A DNA stretch of 64,000 nucleotides from UMGS1663 sp963621995 (GTDB taxonomy: Bacteria; Bacillota; Clostridia; TANB77; CAG-508). The stretch lies in NCBI GenBank assembly GCA_963621995.1, contig CAVFFZ010000002.1, positions 62,001 to 126,000 of the forward strand, in the 5' to 3' direction. Shown here piece after piece: positions 18,494 to 27,644 of this stretch (positions within the stretch are counted from its first letter, which is position 1; the number at the start of each line of letters is the position of its first letter). A model generated the notes under the pieces. The model saw nothing but the letters and a program-made list of their open reading frames with translations, searched no databases and was not told the DNA's origin. A program made the position numbers and the translations under genes.

Positions 18494-19051
18494 ATGAAAT
18501 TACTATTACATACTTGTTGTGCGCCATGTAGTGTATATTGTATAGATACATTGAGAAATGAAGGAATAGAACCAACAATATTTTGGTACAATCCAAACAT
18601 ACATCCATATACGGAATATAAGTCAAGAAGAGATTGTTTAAAAGAATATACTAAATCTATAAATGTACAAGCCATATTCGAAGAGGAATATGGCTTAGAT
18701 GAGTTTTGCAAAAATGTAGTAGGAGATTTAAAAAATAGGTGTACAAACTATTGTTATCCAGTACGATTAAGAAAAACATTTGAATATGCAAAAGAACATG
18801 GCTATGATGCAGTATCTACAACATTACTTTATAGCATATATCAAAAACATGATTTTATAAAAGAATATATGGAGAGTTTAAGCGAAGAATTTGGGATAGA
18901 ATTTTTATATAGAGATTTTAGAGTTGGTTTCTGGGAGGGGCACCAAAAGGCTCATGACCTAGGACTTTATATGCAAAAATATTGTGGCTGTATATTTTCA
19001 GAAGAAGAAAGATATAGTAAGCAAATAAAGAAAGATAAAATAAATATATAA
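18494..19051 (+). CDS. queH: Epoxyqueuosine reductase QueH
   Basis: A 185-residue member of the former DUF208 family, the non-cobalamin enzyme that reduces epoxyqueuosine to queuosine in tRNA. Cysteines that would bind the Fe-S cluster and metal are visible: LLHTCCAPCSVY at the N-terminus, CTNYCYPVRL in the middle, and YCGCIFSEEERY near the C-terminus. Length is typical. It begins 80 nt after ruvB with AAAGGA before ATG 18494. Confidence 0.9.
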   Translation: MKLLLHTCCAPCSVYCIDTLRNEGIEPTIFWYNPNIHPYTEYKSRRDCLKEYTKSINVQAIFEEEYGLDEFCKNVVGDLKNRCTNYCYPVRLRKTFEYAKEHGYDAVSTTLLYSIYQKHDFIKEYMESLSEEFGIEFLYRDFRVGFWEGHQKAHDLGLYMQKYCGCIFSEEERYSKQIKKDKINI

Positions 19052-19066
19052 AGCAAAGGAGAATTT

Positions 19067-19123
19067 ATGACTTCAAAATTCTGTAAACAGAATAACTGGT
19101 CAAATTTATTGCTTTTTATTTAA
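19067..19123 (+). CDS. Possible 18-residue small protein
   Basis: ATG 19067 has a well-placed AAAGGAG (19056-19062) and is followed by 18 codons ending TAA at 19121-19123 (MTSKFCKQNNWSNLLLFI). It starts 15 nt after the queH stop and lies before the acyl-CoA synthetase. The ribosome-binding site is as good as those of the neighbours. Nothing links the peptide to a known family, and such a short frame can arise by chance. Confidence 0.3.
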   Translation: MTSKFCKQNNWSNLLLFI

Positions 19124-19169
19124 AGTTTTTATATAATTTGCATATAAAAATGATAGGAGGAATTTCAAA

Positions 19170-20963
19170 ATGAAATTTAATAACGAACTTCATAAAATAC
19201 ATGAAATAAAAGATTTTAGAGAGTTAATAGACTATACAGTAGAACATTATCCAAATAATATAGCATACAAATTTAAAAAGAATTTCAAAAAGGAAAATGA
19301 ATACTTAGTAGAAAAAACATATAAAGAAATAAAAGAAGAAATAGTAGCTTTCTCAACAGCTTTATTAAATATGGGATTAGAGAATAAAAAAATAGTTGTA
19401 ATAGGAAACAATAGATATGAATGGTGCGTAACATATTTAGCTGCAACAACAGGAAATATGGTAATAGTGCCATTAGATAAGGCACTTCCAGAGGGAGAAA
19501 TAGAAAATTTAATAAAAATAAGCAAAGCAGATGCAGTAGTATATGAAAATAAATTTGTAGAAGTATTTAATAAGATTAAAGAAGAAAATGTTAGTAATTT
19601 AAAAACATATATAAATATGGATTTGGAAAAACAAAAAGACGGAGAACTATCATTCCATGAATTAGTAAATGAAGGAAAAGAATTAATAAAAAATGGTAAT
19701 AACAGTTATGAAAAGATAAAAATAGATAATGAAAAAATGAGCGCATTATTGTTTACATCTGGTACTACATCTCAAGCAAAAGGTGTAATGCTTTCACAAA
19801 AAAATATATGTTCAAATGTAGAGGCTATGGCTAAAATGGCAAAAATGTATCCAAATGATGTAATATTATCATTTTTACCATTACACCATACATTTGAGTG
19901 TACAATCACATTTTTATATGGATTTTATAGTGGCGTAACAGTAGCATTTTGCGATGGAATAAAATACATAGCTAAAAACCTAGAAGAGTATAAAGTTAGT
20001 ATAATAGTAGCCGTTCCTTTAGTTTTAGAAACTATGTATAAAAAAATAGAAGCAGGAATTGAAAAACAAGGAAAAACTGAATTAGTAAATAAAATGGGAA
20101 AATTCTCAAATTTTTTATATCAACATTTACATATTGATATTAGAAGAAAATTGTTTAAATCAGTTATTAATCAATTAGGTGGGAAAGTTCGTGTATTATA
20201 CTTTGGTGCTGCAGCAATGAATAAACATGTAATAGATGGATATAACACATTTGGAATAGCATCAGTTCAGGGGTATGGCTTAACAGAAACATCACCATTA
20301 ATTGCAGCAGAAACAGATAAACAAAAAAGACCGGGAAGTGTTGGAAGAAATCCATACAATGTTCAAATAAAATTAATAGACGAAGATGGAAATGAAATAA
20401 TAAATACGGATATATTAGATACAGATTTTGAAAATATAGAAACAAGAGTTGGAGAAATAGTTGCAAAAGGTCCAAATGTTATGCTTGGATATTATGAAAA
20501 TGAAAAAGCAACAAGTGAAGCATTACAAAATGGATGGCTTAAAACAGGAGATTTAGGTTACTTTGATAAAGACGGATTCTTGTATATTACAGGAAGAAAA
20601 AAAGAAGTTATAGTACTAAAAAATGGAGAAAATGTTTATCCATCAGATATTGAATTTTTGGTAAATAGATTACCATATGTACAAGAAAGCATTTTATTTC
20701 CAAGAGAAAATTCTAAAAATGAACTAGCACTTGGAATAAAAATAGTATACGACGAAGAAGCAATAAAAGAAAAATTTGGAGAAAAGACAGAAAAAGAATA
20801 TGAAGAAGCAGTATGGGAAGACATTAAAGAAATAAATAAAAACTTATCAGTATTTAAAAGAATAAAAGAACTTATATTAACAAAAGAACCACTAGAAAAA
20901 ACAACAACACAAAAAATAAAAAGATTTAAAGAATTAGACAAAATTTTAAATAAGAACAAATAG
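19170..20963 (+). CDS. AMP-dependent long-chain fatty acyl-CoA synthetase
   Basis: A 597-residue adenylate-forming enzyme. It has the P-loop-like LLFTSGTTSQAKGVMLS, the GYGLTETSPL motif, GWLKTGDLGYFDKDGFLYI with the conserved TGD, and the hinge-lid region TGRKKEVIVLKNGENVYP. The catalytic C-terminal Lys probably lies in TTQKIKRFKEL. It should activate long-chain fatty acids to acyl-CoA through an acyl-AMP. It stands alone, with a long hairpin downstream, so no pathway partner can be named. Acyl-ACP synthetase activity is an alternative. Confidence 0.85.
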   Translation: MKFNNELHKIHEIKDFRELIDYTVEHYPNNIAYKFKKNFKKENEYLVEKTYKEIKEEIVAFSTALLNMGLENKKIVVIGNNRYEWCVTYLAATTGNMVIVPLDKALPEGEIENLIKISKADAVVYENKFVEVFNKIKEENVSNLKTYINMDLEKQKDGELSFHELVNEGKELIKNGNNSYEKIKIDNEKMSALLFTSGTTSQAKGVMLSQKNICSNVEAMAKMAKMYPNDVILSFLPLHHTFECTITFLYGFYSGVTVAFCDGIKYIAKNLEEYKVSIIVAVPLVLETMYKKIEAGIEKQGKTELVNKMGKFSNFLYQHLHIDIRRKLFKSVINQLGGKVRVLYFGAAAMNKHVIDGYNTFGIASVQGYGLTETSPLIAAETDKQKRPGSVGRNPYNVQIKLIDEDGNEIINTDILDTDFENIETRVGEIVAKGPNVMLGYYENEKATSEALQNGWLKTGDLGYFDKDGFLYITGRKKEVIVLKNGENVYPSDIEFLVNRLPYVQESILFPRENSKNELALGIKIVYDEEAIKEKFGEKTEKEYEEAVWEDIKEINKNLSVFKRIKELILTKEPLEKTTTQKIKRFKELDKILNKNK

Positions 20964-21015
20964 AAAAGCTAATAAACTTATAGTTTATTATAAAAAAATA
21001 CAAATTATAATTAGT

Positions 21016-21057
21016 AACAAAATGAAAATATAATAGTTTTTATATTTTCATTTTGTT
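21016..21057 (+). terminator. Long hairpin terminator after the acyl-CoA synthetase
   Basis: AACAAAATGAAAATATAA pairs perfectly over 18 bp with TTATATTTTCATTTTGTT across a 6-nt loop. The descending arm is T-rich, so it may stop transcription in both directions. A smaller 9-bp hairpin lies at 20970-20990. Confidence 0.6.
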
Positions 21058-21073
21058 GTTTATAAACATTATA

Positions 21074-21102
21074 TTGCTTTTTTAATGTTTAAATAGTAAA
21101 AT
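21074..21102 (+). promoter_or_regulatory. Putative promoter for polA
   Basis: TTGCTT (21074-21079), 17 nt, TAAAAT (21097-21102), 56 nt before the polA start. Confidence 0.45.
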
Positions 21103-21158
21103 AAAGAAAATAATATAATTGAGTAACAAATATTAGTTATTTCTAAGGAGGAAAAACT

Positions 21159-23894
21159 TTGAGTAGACTAGTTGTAATAGATGGAAATAGTATAATGAAT
21201 CGTTCATTTTATGGTATTATGGGTTCTAAAATGCTAACAACAGAAGATGGAACTTATACAAATGCGGTATATGGATTTTTAGCAATTTTATTTAAAATAA
21301 TAGAAGATTTAAAGCCTGAATATTTAGCAGTGTCATTTGATTTAAAAGCCCCAACAGCAAGACATAAAATGTACGAAGGTTATAAAGCAAATCGCCATGG
21401 CATGCCAGATGAGTTAGCTATGCAAATGCCCATAATTAAAGATATTTTAAGAGATATGAACATTACAATTATAGAAAAAGAAGGCTATGAAGCAGATGAT
21501 GTTTTAGGTACTCTTTCAAAAAGAGCAGAAAAAGAAGGAATAAATGTAACAATTCTTTCAGGAGATAGGGACACATTCCAATTAACTTCAGACAATATTT
21601 GTGTTAGAATTCCAAGAACAAAAATGGGAAAAACAGAAGTAGAAGATTTTGATAGAAATAAAATAAAAGAAGTTTATGGACTAGAACCAATACAACTAAT
21701 AGAAGTAAAAGGACTTCAAGGAGATGCATCAGACAATATTCCAGGAGTTCCAGGAATAGGTGAAAAAACAGCTCTTTCTTTAATTCAAACATATGGAACT
21801 ATAGAAAATATATATAAAGAATTGGAGAATGGAAAAGCAGAAACAATAAAAGGTAAAACTAGAGAGAAAATAATTGAAAATAAGGATTTAGCTTTTCTTT
21901 CAAAAACATTAGGAACAATAAATTTACAAGTTCCAATAGAAGAAAAAATAGAAGATTTAAAAGTAAAAGAATGGGATAACGAAAAAGTATATGAAGATTT
22001 TAAATCACTTAAATTTAATAGATATATAGAACGCTTTAATCTAAAAGAAAATGGGGCAAAATTAAATATAACTGAAAGCAAAGAAGAAAAAATTGAAGTA
22101 ACAGAGCTTGAAATTAATTCAAAAGAATGTAGCAAGCTTTTAGATAATATAAAACAAAATAAAATATTAATCTATTATTTTAATAAAAATGAAGACAAAA
22201 CTTCAAAGAATATAATTAAAAAAAGAGTTAATGGAATAAGTATACTTTATAATGAGAAAGTATATTATATTACTATAAAAAATAAAGAAGAACTTGAAAA
22301 ACTTAAAGAAATTTTTGAAGATGAAAATATACAAAAAATAGGCTACAAATTAGGAGAAGATTATGTACTTCTAAGGGAAAACAATATAACAATGAAAAAT
22401 ATCTTCTTTGATATAGAAATTGCAGCTTATTTGCTAAGCCCTACAACTAATAAATATGAACTAAACAGTTTAATAAATCAATATTTAGAATTAGATGTAG
22501 AAGAATATTTACAAAAAAATGGAATAGATACTAATTCAAATAAACAAATGAATTTATTTGAAACAAATACTTTGAAAGATGAACAAAAGGCAACTATTCA
22601 AACAAATGCTTTTTACACACATAATATAGGAAAATTGCAAGAAATATTGATTAAAGAGCTAGAAAAACACAATGAAATAAATTTATTCAAAAATATAGAA
22701 ATGCCATTAGTAGAAGTGTTAGCAAAAATGCAATACAATGGAATGTATTTAGACAAAGAAGAATTAATATCATTTGGAAATGAAATAAAAAAACAATTAG
22801 AAGAATTAACAAAGGAAATATACGAACTAGCAGAAGAAGAATTTAATATAAATTCAACAATACAATTAGGAAATATTTTATTTGAAAAGCTTAAATTAAC
22901 AAGTTCAAAAAAGACTAAAAAAGGCTATTCCACAGATGTAGATGCGTTAGAAAAAATAAAAAATGAGCATCCTATTGTAAATAAAATATTAGAGTACAGA
23001 GGTCTTACAAAATTAAATTCTACATATGTAGAAGGAATGCTTCCATATATAAATGAAAACACTAAACGCATACACTCATTCTTCCACCAAACAGTAACGG
23101 CAACAGGCAGAATTAGCAGTACAGAACCAAATTTACAAAATATACCTACCAGAATAGAACTTGGAAAAAGATTAAGAAAAGTATTTAAACCAAGAAAAGG
23201 CTATCTTTTTATAGATGCAGACTATTCACAAATTGAATTAAGAGTATTAGCTCATATTTCACAAGATGAACATATGTTACAAGCATTCAAAGACGGAGAA
23301 GATATACACAAACAAGCAGCATCTAAAGTACTTAATATTCCAATAGAACAGGTTACAAAAGAACAACGTTCAAGTGCTAAAGCAGTTAATTTCGGCATAG
23401 TATATGGAATATCAGATTTCGGTTTAGCACAACAATTAGGAATTTCAAGAAAAAAGGCAAAAGAATATATTGAACAATACTTAGAAAAGTATAATGGTAT
23501 AAATAAATTTATGGAAGAAGTAGTAGAAGAAGCCAAAGAAAAAGGTTATGTAGAGACCCTATTCAATAGAAGAAGATATATACCAGAACTAAAATCTAAC
23601 AATTATATGGTTCGTGAATTTGGTAAAAGAGCAGCAATGAACACACCAATACAAGGAACTGCAGCAGATATAATGAAAATAGCAATGGTCAACTTAAACA
23701 AAAAGTTAGAAGAAACAAATATAGAAACAAATATTATATTGCAAGTACATGATGAATTAATTTTAGAAACAAAAATAGAATATAAAGAAAAGGCAAAAGA
23801 AATACTTAAAGAATGTATGGAAAATGCTGCTAAACTATCTGTACCATTAGTTGTAGAAGTTTCAGAAGCTACAAATTGGTATGATTGCAAATAA
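21159..23894 (+). CDS. polA: DNA polymerase I
   Basis: A 911-residue repair and Okazaki-fragment polymerase. Residues 1-290 form the 5'-3' exonuclease (VVIDGNSIMNRSFYG; EADDVLGTLSKRAE; GDASDNIPGVPGIGEKTA). The middle domain lacks the acidic residues of a 3'-5' exonuclease: the position of the FDTET motif reads ILIYYFNKNED and the third motif lacks its Asp, so proofreading is probably lost, as in Bacillus and Taq enzymes. The polymerase motifs are complete: DADYSQIELRVLAH, RSSAKAVNFGIVYG and LQVHDELILE. The start is TTG 21159, fixed by AAGGAGG at 21145-21151; no suitable ATG is near. Confidence 0.95.
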   Translation: MSRLVVIDGNSIMNRSFYGIMGSKMLTTEDGTYTNAVYGFLAILFKIIEDLKPEYLAVSFDLKAPTARHKMYEGYKANRHGMPDELAMQMPIIKDILRDMNITIIEKEGYEADDVLGTLSKRAEKEGINVTILSGDRDTFQLTSDNICVRIPRTKMGKTEVEDFDRNKIKEVYGLEPIQLIEVKGLQGDASDNIPGVPGIGEKTALSLIQTYGTIENIYKELENGKAETIKGKTREKIIENKDLAFLSKTLGTINLQVPIEEKIEDLKVKEWDNEKVYEDFKSLKFNRYIERFNLKENGAKLNITESKEEKIEVTELEINSKECSKLLDNIKQNKILIYYFNKNEDKTSKNIIKKRVNGISILYNEKVYYITIKNKEELEKLKEIFEDENIQKIGYKLGEDYVLLRENNITMKNIFFDIEIAAYLLSPTTNKYELNSLINQYLELDVEEYLQKNGIDTNSNKQMNLFETNTLKDEQKATIQTNAFYTHNIGKLQEILIKELEKHNEINLFKNIEMPLVEVLAKMQYNGMYLDKEELISFGNEIKKQLEELTKEIYELAEEEFNINSTIQLGNILFEKLKLTSSKKTKKGYSTDVDALEKIKNEHPIVNKILEYRGLTKLNSTYVEGMLPYINENTKRIHSFFHQTVTATGRISSTEPNLQNIPTRIELGKRLRKVFKPRKGYLFIDADYSQIELRVLAHISQDEHMLQAFKDGEDIHKQAASKVLNIPIEQVTKEQRSSAKAVNFGIVYGISDFGLAQQLGISRKKAKEYIEQYLEKYNGINKFMEEVVEEAKEKGYVETLFNRRRYIPELKSNNYMVREFGKRAAMNTPIQGTAADIMKIAMVNLNKKLEETNIETNIILQVHDELILETKIEYKEKAKEILKECMENAAKLSVPLVVEVSEATNWYDCK

Positions 23895-23897
23895 TTC

Positions 23898-23938
23898 AAA
23901 GGACATTTGGGGACGGGTCACTTTTGTCCTTTACATAA
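23898..23938 (+). repeat. Family 1 hairpin repeat, solitary copy
   Basis: It starts 3 nt after the polA stop. AAAGGACA pairs with TGTCCTTT around a loop containing TTTGGGGACGGGTCACTTT, and the tail ACATAATA is shared with other copies. The same sequence recurs at 38361, 42068 and 55419, and inverted at 31105, 42457 and 55614. It may also help end polA transcription. Confidence 0.85.
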
Positions 23939-23954
23939 TATTACAAAATAGAAA

Positions 23955-23990
23955 TGTCAATAAAGAGAGCTCTTTAATTGACACTTTTTG
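23955..23990 (+). terminator. Hairpin terminator downstream of polA
   Basis: TGTCAAT with AAAGAG pairs with CTCTTT and ATTGACA, and the stem is followed by CTTTTTG. It lies just past the family 1 repeat. Confidence 0.6.
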
Positions 23991-24005
23991 TAAAGTAAGA
24001 TAATA

Positions 24006-24050
24006 TCTTTTATACAATAGGAAAGTTATTCTTTTCTATTGTATAAAAGA
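24006..24050 (+). repeat. Long imperfect palindrome in the polA-SLT gap
   Basis: Two arms of 20 nt (24006-24025 and 24031-24050) pair with one mismatch around a 5-nt loop. The arm contains CTTTTATACAATAG. It has no T run on the + strand. No second copy was noticed in the window. Confidence 0.6.
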
Positions 24051-24093
24051 ACTTCGATCTAAAAGTCGAATAAAAAAGTAAGGAGAGAATAGT

Positions 24094-24666
24094 TTGACAA
24101 ATTCAAAGAAAAAATGGTTAATAATATCACTTATTATAATAGTTCTTATTTTCTTTCTTTTTGGGGCCTTAAAAGTACAAAATATAGTACTAAAGAAAAT
24201 CTATGTAAAAGATTACGAAGAATATGTATATAAATATTCAGAAGAAAATAATATAGATCCATTTATGACATTTGCAATAATTAAAGTAGAAAGTAAATTT
24301 AATAGGAATATAAAATCTTCAAGTGGGGCATTAGGCTTAATGCAACTTATGGAGTCCACAGCAGTGGAGATGGCAAATCAGTTGGGAGAAAAAGTAATAG
24401 TAAAGGAGTCTTTATATAATCCGGAAACAAATATAAAAATAGGAACTACTTATTATGCAACTCTTTTAAAACACTATGAAGGAAATGAACAACTTGCGCT
24501 TGCAGCTTACAATGCAGGAATGGGAAATGTGGATAATTGGATTGAAGAAGGAATAATAGAAAAAGATGGATCAAATATAGAAAATATTCCATATAAAGAA
24601 ACAAATAATTACGTAAGAAAAATTATGAGAGATTATAAAATTTATAAAAGCATATATGAAAAGTAA
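24094..24666 (+). CDS. Lytic transglycosylase, SLT type
   Basis: A 190-residue protein with one N-terminal membrane helix (about 8-25) and a goose-lysozyme-like SLT domain outside the membrane. The catalytic glutamate is E66 in KVESKFN, followed by SGALGLMQLMESTA and LALAAYNAGMGNVDNWI, the family signatures. It cleaves peptidoglycan between MurNAc and GlcNAc. The start is TTG 24094, with AAGGAG at 24080-24085. It is a close relative in size of B. subtilis YjbJ-type enzymes. Confidence 0.9.
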   Translation: MTNSKKKWLIISLIIIVLIFFLFGALKVQNIVLKKIYVKDYEEYVYKYSEENNIDPFMTFAIIKVESKFNRNIKSSSGALGLMQLMESTAVEMANQLGEKVIVKESLYNPETNIKIGTTYYATLLKHYEGNEQLALAAYNAGMGNVDNWIEEGIIEKDGSNIENIPYKETNNYVRKIMRDYKIYKSIYEK

Positions 24667-24749
24667 GATAAGAAATAATAGTTAAGATATAGGATTTTAG
24701 CAATTATATTAGCATTTAAAATGCAAATAAGAAAGGAATGGAATTTAAT

Positions 24750-25766
24750 ATGTCAATATTAGTAACAGGTGGAGCAGGATATATAGGAAGCCACACAGTA
24801 GTAGAACTTTTAAATGAAGGAAAAGAAGTTATAATTATAGATAACTTTTCAAATAGCAAGCCAAGTGTATTAGAAGCTATAAGAAAGATTACAAATAAAG
24901 ATTTTAAATTTTATGAAATAGATTATTTAGATAGAAAAGCTTTAGAAAAAGTATTTGAAGAAAATAAAAATATAGAAGCGGTAATGAACTTTGCTGGTTA
25001 TAAAGCAGTAGGTGAATCTGTAAAGAAACCCATAGAATATTATACAAATAATATTTCAGGAGCACTTGTATTATTGGACACAATGAAAAAATATAATGTA
25101 AAGAAATTTGTATTTAGTTCTTCAGCAACAGTTTATGGAGAACCAGAAAAAACACCTATTACAGAAGACTGTAAAATAGGTGGAACTACAAATCCATATG
25201 GAACAACAAAGCTATTTATAGAACAAATATTAAAGGATATATATGCTTCAGATAATTCATGGGATATTGCAATATTAAGGTATTTTAATCCTGTAGGAGC
25301 ACATGAAAGTGGATTAATAGGAGAAGAACCACAAGGCATTCCAAACAATCTTATGCCATATGTAGTTAGAGTAGCAGCAGGAATATTACCAGAATTATCA
25401 GTGTTTGGAAATGATTACAATACACCAGATGGAACAGGAGTAAGAGATTATATACATGTTGTAGATTTAGCAAAAGGACATATAAAAGCGTTGAAAAAAT
25501 TAGACAAAGAAAAACAAGGATTATTTATATATAATTTAGGAACAGGAATAGGATATAGTGTATTAGACATGGTAAATGCATTTGAAAAATCAACTGGTAA
25601 AAATGTAAAATATAAAATAGCTCCAAGAAGAGAAGGAGATATTGCAACATGTTATTCAAGTCCTAAAAAAGCTAAAGAAGAGTTAAATTGGGAAGCAAAG
25701 AAAAGTTTAGAACAAATGTGTAGAGATTCATGGAACTATATAGAAAAGCAAAATACAAACAATTAA
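24750..25766 (+). CDS. galE: UDP-glucose 4-epimerase
   Basis: A 338-residue extended SDR enzyme that interconverts UDP-glucose and UDP-galactose. It has ILVTGGAGYIGSHTVVEL, MNFAGYKAVGESV, the catalytic FSSSATVYG with YGTTKLFIE, and RYFNPVGAHESGLIGE. ATG 24738 also opens the frame but nearly abuts the AAAGGA at 24732-24737; ATG 24750 is preferred. It may supply galactose units for the polysaccharide locus. Confidence 0.93.
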   Translation: MSILVTGGAGYIGSHTVVELLNEGKEVIIIDNFSNSKPSVLEAIRKITNKDFKFYEIDYLDRKALEKVFEENKNIEAVMNFAGYKAVGESVKKPIEYYTNNISGALVLLDTMKKYNVKKFVFSSSATVYGEPEKTPITEDCKIGGTTNPYGTTKLFIEQILKDIYASDNSWDIAILRYFNPVGAHESGLIGEEPQGIPNNLMPYVVRVAAGILPELSVFGNDYNTPDGTGVRDYIHVVDLAKGHIKALKKLDKEKQGLFIYNLGTGIGYSVLDMVNAFEKSTGKNVKYKIAPRREGDIATCYSSPKKAKEELNWEAKKSLEQMCRDSWNYIEKQNTNN

Positions 25767-25886
25767 AAATATGATAAACACAATAAAAAGTAACCATAAT
25801 ACTTATACAAATAAAAATAGTTTTCATAAAAAATAGTCTAAAAAATATTCACAAAAAAAGCAAAGCTCAAAACCGTTGAAAATAGT

Positions 25887-25916
25887 TTATCAACAGAGTT
25901 ATCCACAATATCCACA
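25887..25916 (+). promoter_or_regulatory. Cluster of three DnaA boxes
   Basis: TTATCAACA (25887-25895), TTATCCACA (25899-25907, the perfect consensus) and ATATCCACA (25908-25916) lie head to tail on the same strand with 3 and 0 nt between them. The surroundings are very AT-rich. No dnaA, dnaN or other origin gene is in the window, so this is more likely an off-origin DnaA-binding cluster than oriC. It lies in the 332-nt gap between galE and glyS, which also holds a promoter and a hairpin. Confidence 0.55.
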
Positions 25917-26010
25917 TATATTATTTTTTGTAATTATGCTACAAAAACGGATGACATAACACAAAATAGAAAAACAGGTTTTATAGGATAAATAAAAAAT
26001 ATAAAAATCA

Positions 26011-26039
26011 TTGACTTTATTAGATCAAGTTGCTAAAAT
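26011..26039 (+). promoter_or_regulatory. Putative sigma-A promoter for glyS
   Basis: TTGACT (26011-26016), 17 nt, TAAAAT (26034-26039). The transcript would start near 26046 and carry the hairpin at 26049-26080 in its leader. Confidence 0.55.
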
Positions 26040-26048
26040 AGATAAAGA

Positions 26049-26080
26049 AACTGTTTTTTGCTCCGTCCCCAAAAACAGTT
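26049..26080 (+). repeat. Family 1-like hairpin in the glyS leader
   Basis: AACTGTTTTT pairs with AAAAACAGTT around a loop with GCTCCGTCCCC. The loop is the complement of the GGGGACGG core of the family 1 repeats, but the stem is different. It lies just before the glyS Shine-Dalgarno (GGAGAG at 26087). No T-box signature was found in this leader. Confidence 0.65.
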
Positions 26081-26098
26081 AGAATAGGAGAGAAGATT

Positions 26099-27487
26099 AT
26101 GAACGAATTAACAATGGACAAAATAGTAGCTTTATGCAAAAATAGAGGGTTTGTATATCCAGGGTCAGAAATTTATGGAGGTTTAGCAAATTCTTGGGAT
26201 TATGGTCCACTAGGTACAGAACTTAAAAAAAATATTAAAGATGCATGGTGGAAAAAATTTATAATTCAAAATAAACACAATGTAGGAATTGATGCAGCAA
26301 TTATGATGAATCCACAAGTATGGGTTACAACAGGGCACGTTGGGGGATTTTCAGATCCATTAATAGACTGTAAAGCTTGTAAAACAAGACATAGAGCAGA
26401 TAAATTAATAGAAGAATGGGGATTTGCTCAAGGTAAAGATATTTCTGGTTTAGATGGATGGACAAATGAGCAATTAGTTGAGTATATTAAAGAAAACAAT
26501 ATACCATGTCCTAATTGTGGAAAACAAGATTTTACAGATATAAGAAAATTCAACTTAATGTTTAAAACATTTATGGGAGTTACAGAAGATGCAAAATCTG
26601 AAGTATATTTAAGACCAGAAACAGCACAAGGTATGTTTGTAGATTTTAAAAATGTATTAAGAACAACAAGAAGAAGAATGCCAATGGGAATTGGTCAAAT
26701 GGGACGTTCTTTTAGAAATGAAATAACGCCAGGAAACTTTATATTCAGAACAAGAGAATTTGAACAAATGGAACTTGAATTTTTCTGCAAACCAGGAACA
26801 GATTTAGAATGGTATGAATATTGGAAAAACTTCTGCAAAAATTGGCTTGTAAGTTTAGGAATGAAAGAAGAAAACTTACGTATGAGAGAACACTCTAAAG
26901 AAGAATTATCATTTTATAGTAAAGGAACAACTGACATAGAATTCTTATTTCCATTTGGATGGGGAGAATTATGGGGAATAGCAGATAGAACTGATTATGA
27001 CCTATCAAGACATATGGAAGCTTCTAAAGAAGACTTAACATATTTAGACCCAGAAACAAATGAAAGATATATACCATATTGCGTAGAACCAGCAGTTGGT
27101 GTAGATAGAATATTCTTAGCAATGATGTGCAATGCATATGAAGAACAAGAAATAGCAGAAGGAGATACAAGAACAGTACTTCATTTACACCCAGTGTTAG
27201 CACCATATAAAGTTGCAGTACTTCCACTTTCTAAAAAACTAAGTGGAAAAGCAGATGAAGTATATACAAAACTATCAAAGAAATTTATGTGTGACTATGA
27301 CGAAGCAGGCTCAATAGGAAAACGTTATAGAAGAGAAGACGAAATAGGAACACCATATTGTGTAACAATAGATTTTGACACTTTAGAAGATGAATCTGTA
27401 ACAATTCGTGATAGAGACACAATGGAACAAGTAAGAGTAAAAATAGATGAACTACCAACTTGGCTAGAAGGTAAAATGGAGTTTTAA
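26099..27487 (+). CDS. glyS: Glycyl-tRNA synthetase (homodimeric class II type)
   Basis: A 462-residue GlyQS/Grs1-type enzyme that charges tRNA-Gly. It starts with VALCKNRGFVYPGSEIYGG, has the zinc-type cysteines DCKACKTRH and CPNCGK, class II motif 2 region FRNEITPGNFIFRTREFEQ, and motif 3 VEPAVGVDRIFLAMM. The anticodon-binding domain follows from about residue 360. It is the single-chain alpha2 form, not the alpha/beta form. The 5' leader carries a family 1-like hairpin. Confidence 0.95.
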   Translation: MNELTMDKIVALCKNRGFVYPGSEIYGGLANSWDYGPLGTELKKNIKDAWWKKFIIQNKHNVGIDAAIMMNPQVWVTTGHVGGFSDPLIDCKACKTRHRADKLIEEWGFAQGKDISGLDGWTNEQLVEYIKENNIPCPNCGKQDFTDIRKFNLMFKTFMGVTEDAKSEVYLRPETAQGMFVDFKNVLRTTRRRMPMGIGQMGRSFRNEITPGNFIFRTREFEQMELEFFCKPGTDLEWYEYWKNFCKNWLVSLGMKEENLRMREHSKEELSFYSKGTTDIEFLFPFGWGELWGIADRTDYDLSRHMEASKEDLTYLDPETNERYIPYCVEPAVGVDRIFLAMMCNAYEEQEIAEGDTRTVLHLHPVLAPYKVAVLPLSKKLSGKADEVYTKLSKKFMCDYDEAGSIGKRYRREDEIGTPYCVTIDFDTLEDESVTIRDRDTMEQVRVKIDELPTWLEGKMEF

Positions 27488-27494
27488 ATAATTG

Positions 27495-27640
27495 TAGAAC
27501 AAAAGAGGTATGATTAATATTTTTAAACATTAATCATACCTCGTCTTTGTTCGACCGCCAAATTTTATAAAATAAAATTTGTGTGGAATGTAACGAAACT
27601 TTTTATATTATAGGAAAATTTGAAGAGCTTTCCTATAACA
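27495..27640 (-). repeat. Family 2 intergenic repeat, copy 2 (inverted)
   Basis: On the minus strand it reads a TAGGAAAG...CTTTCCTATA-type hairpin, ACATTCCACACAAATTTTAT, AAATTTGGCGGTCGAACAAA and GACGAGGTATGATTAAT, closed by a perfect 14-bp stem (GAGGTATGATTAAT with ATTAATCATACCTC, 27505-27542). That stem begins 17 nt after the glyS stop and probably ends glyS transcription. Confidence 0.75.
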
Positions 27641-27644
27641 TGGG

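Noticed and set aside
25860..25930. Chromosomal replication origin
   Set aside because: Three DnaA boxes alone are too few, dnaA/dnaN/rpmH are absent, and gene direction does not switch here.
25767..26098. T-box riboswitch before glyS
   Set aside because: No AGGGTGGNACCGCG-like antiterminator bulge or specifier stem-loop could be found; the only leader structure is the family 1-like hairpin.
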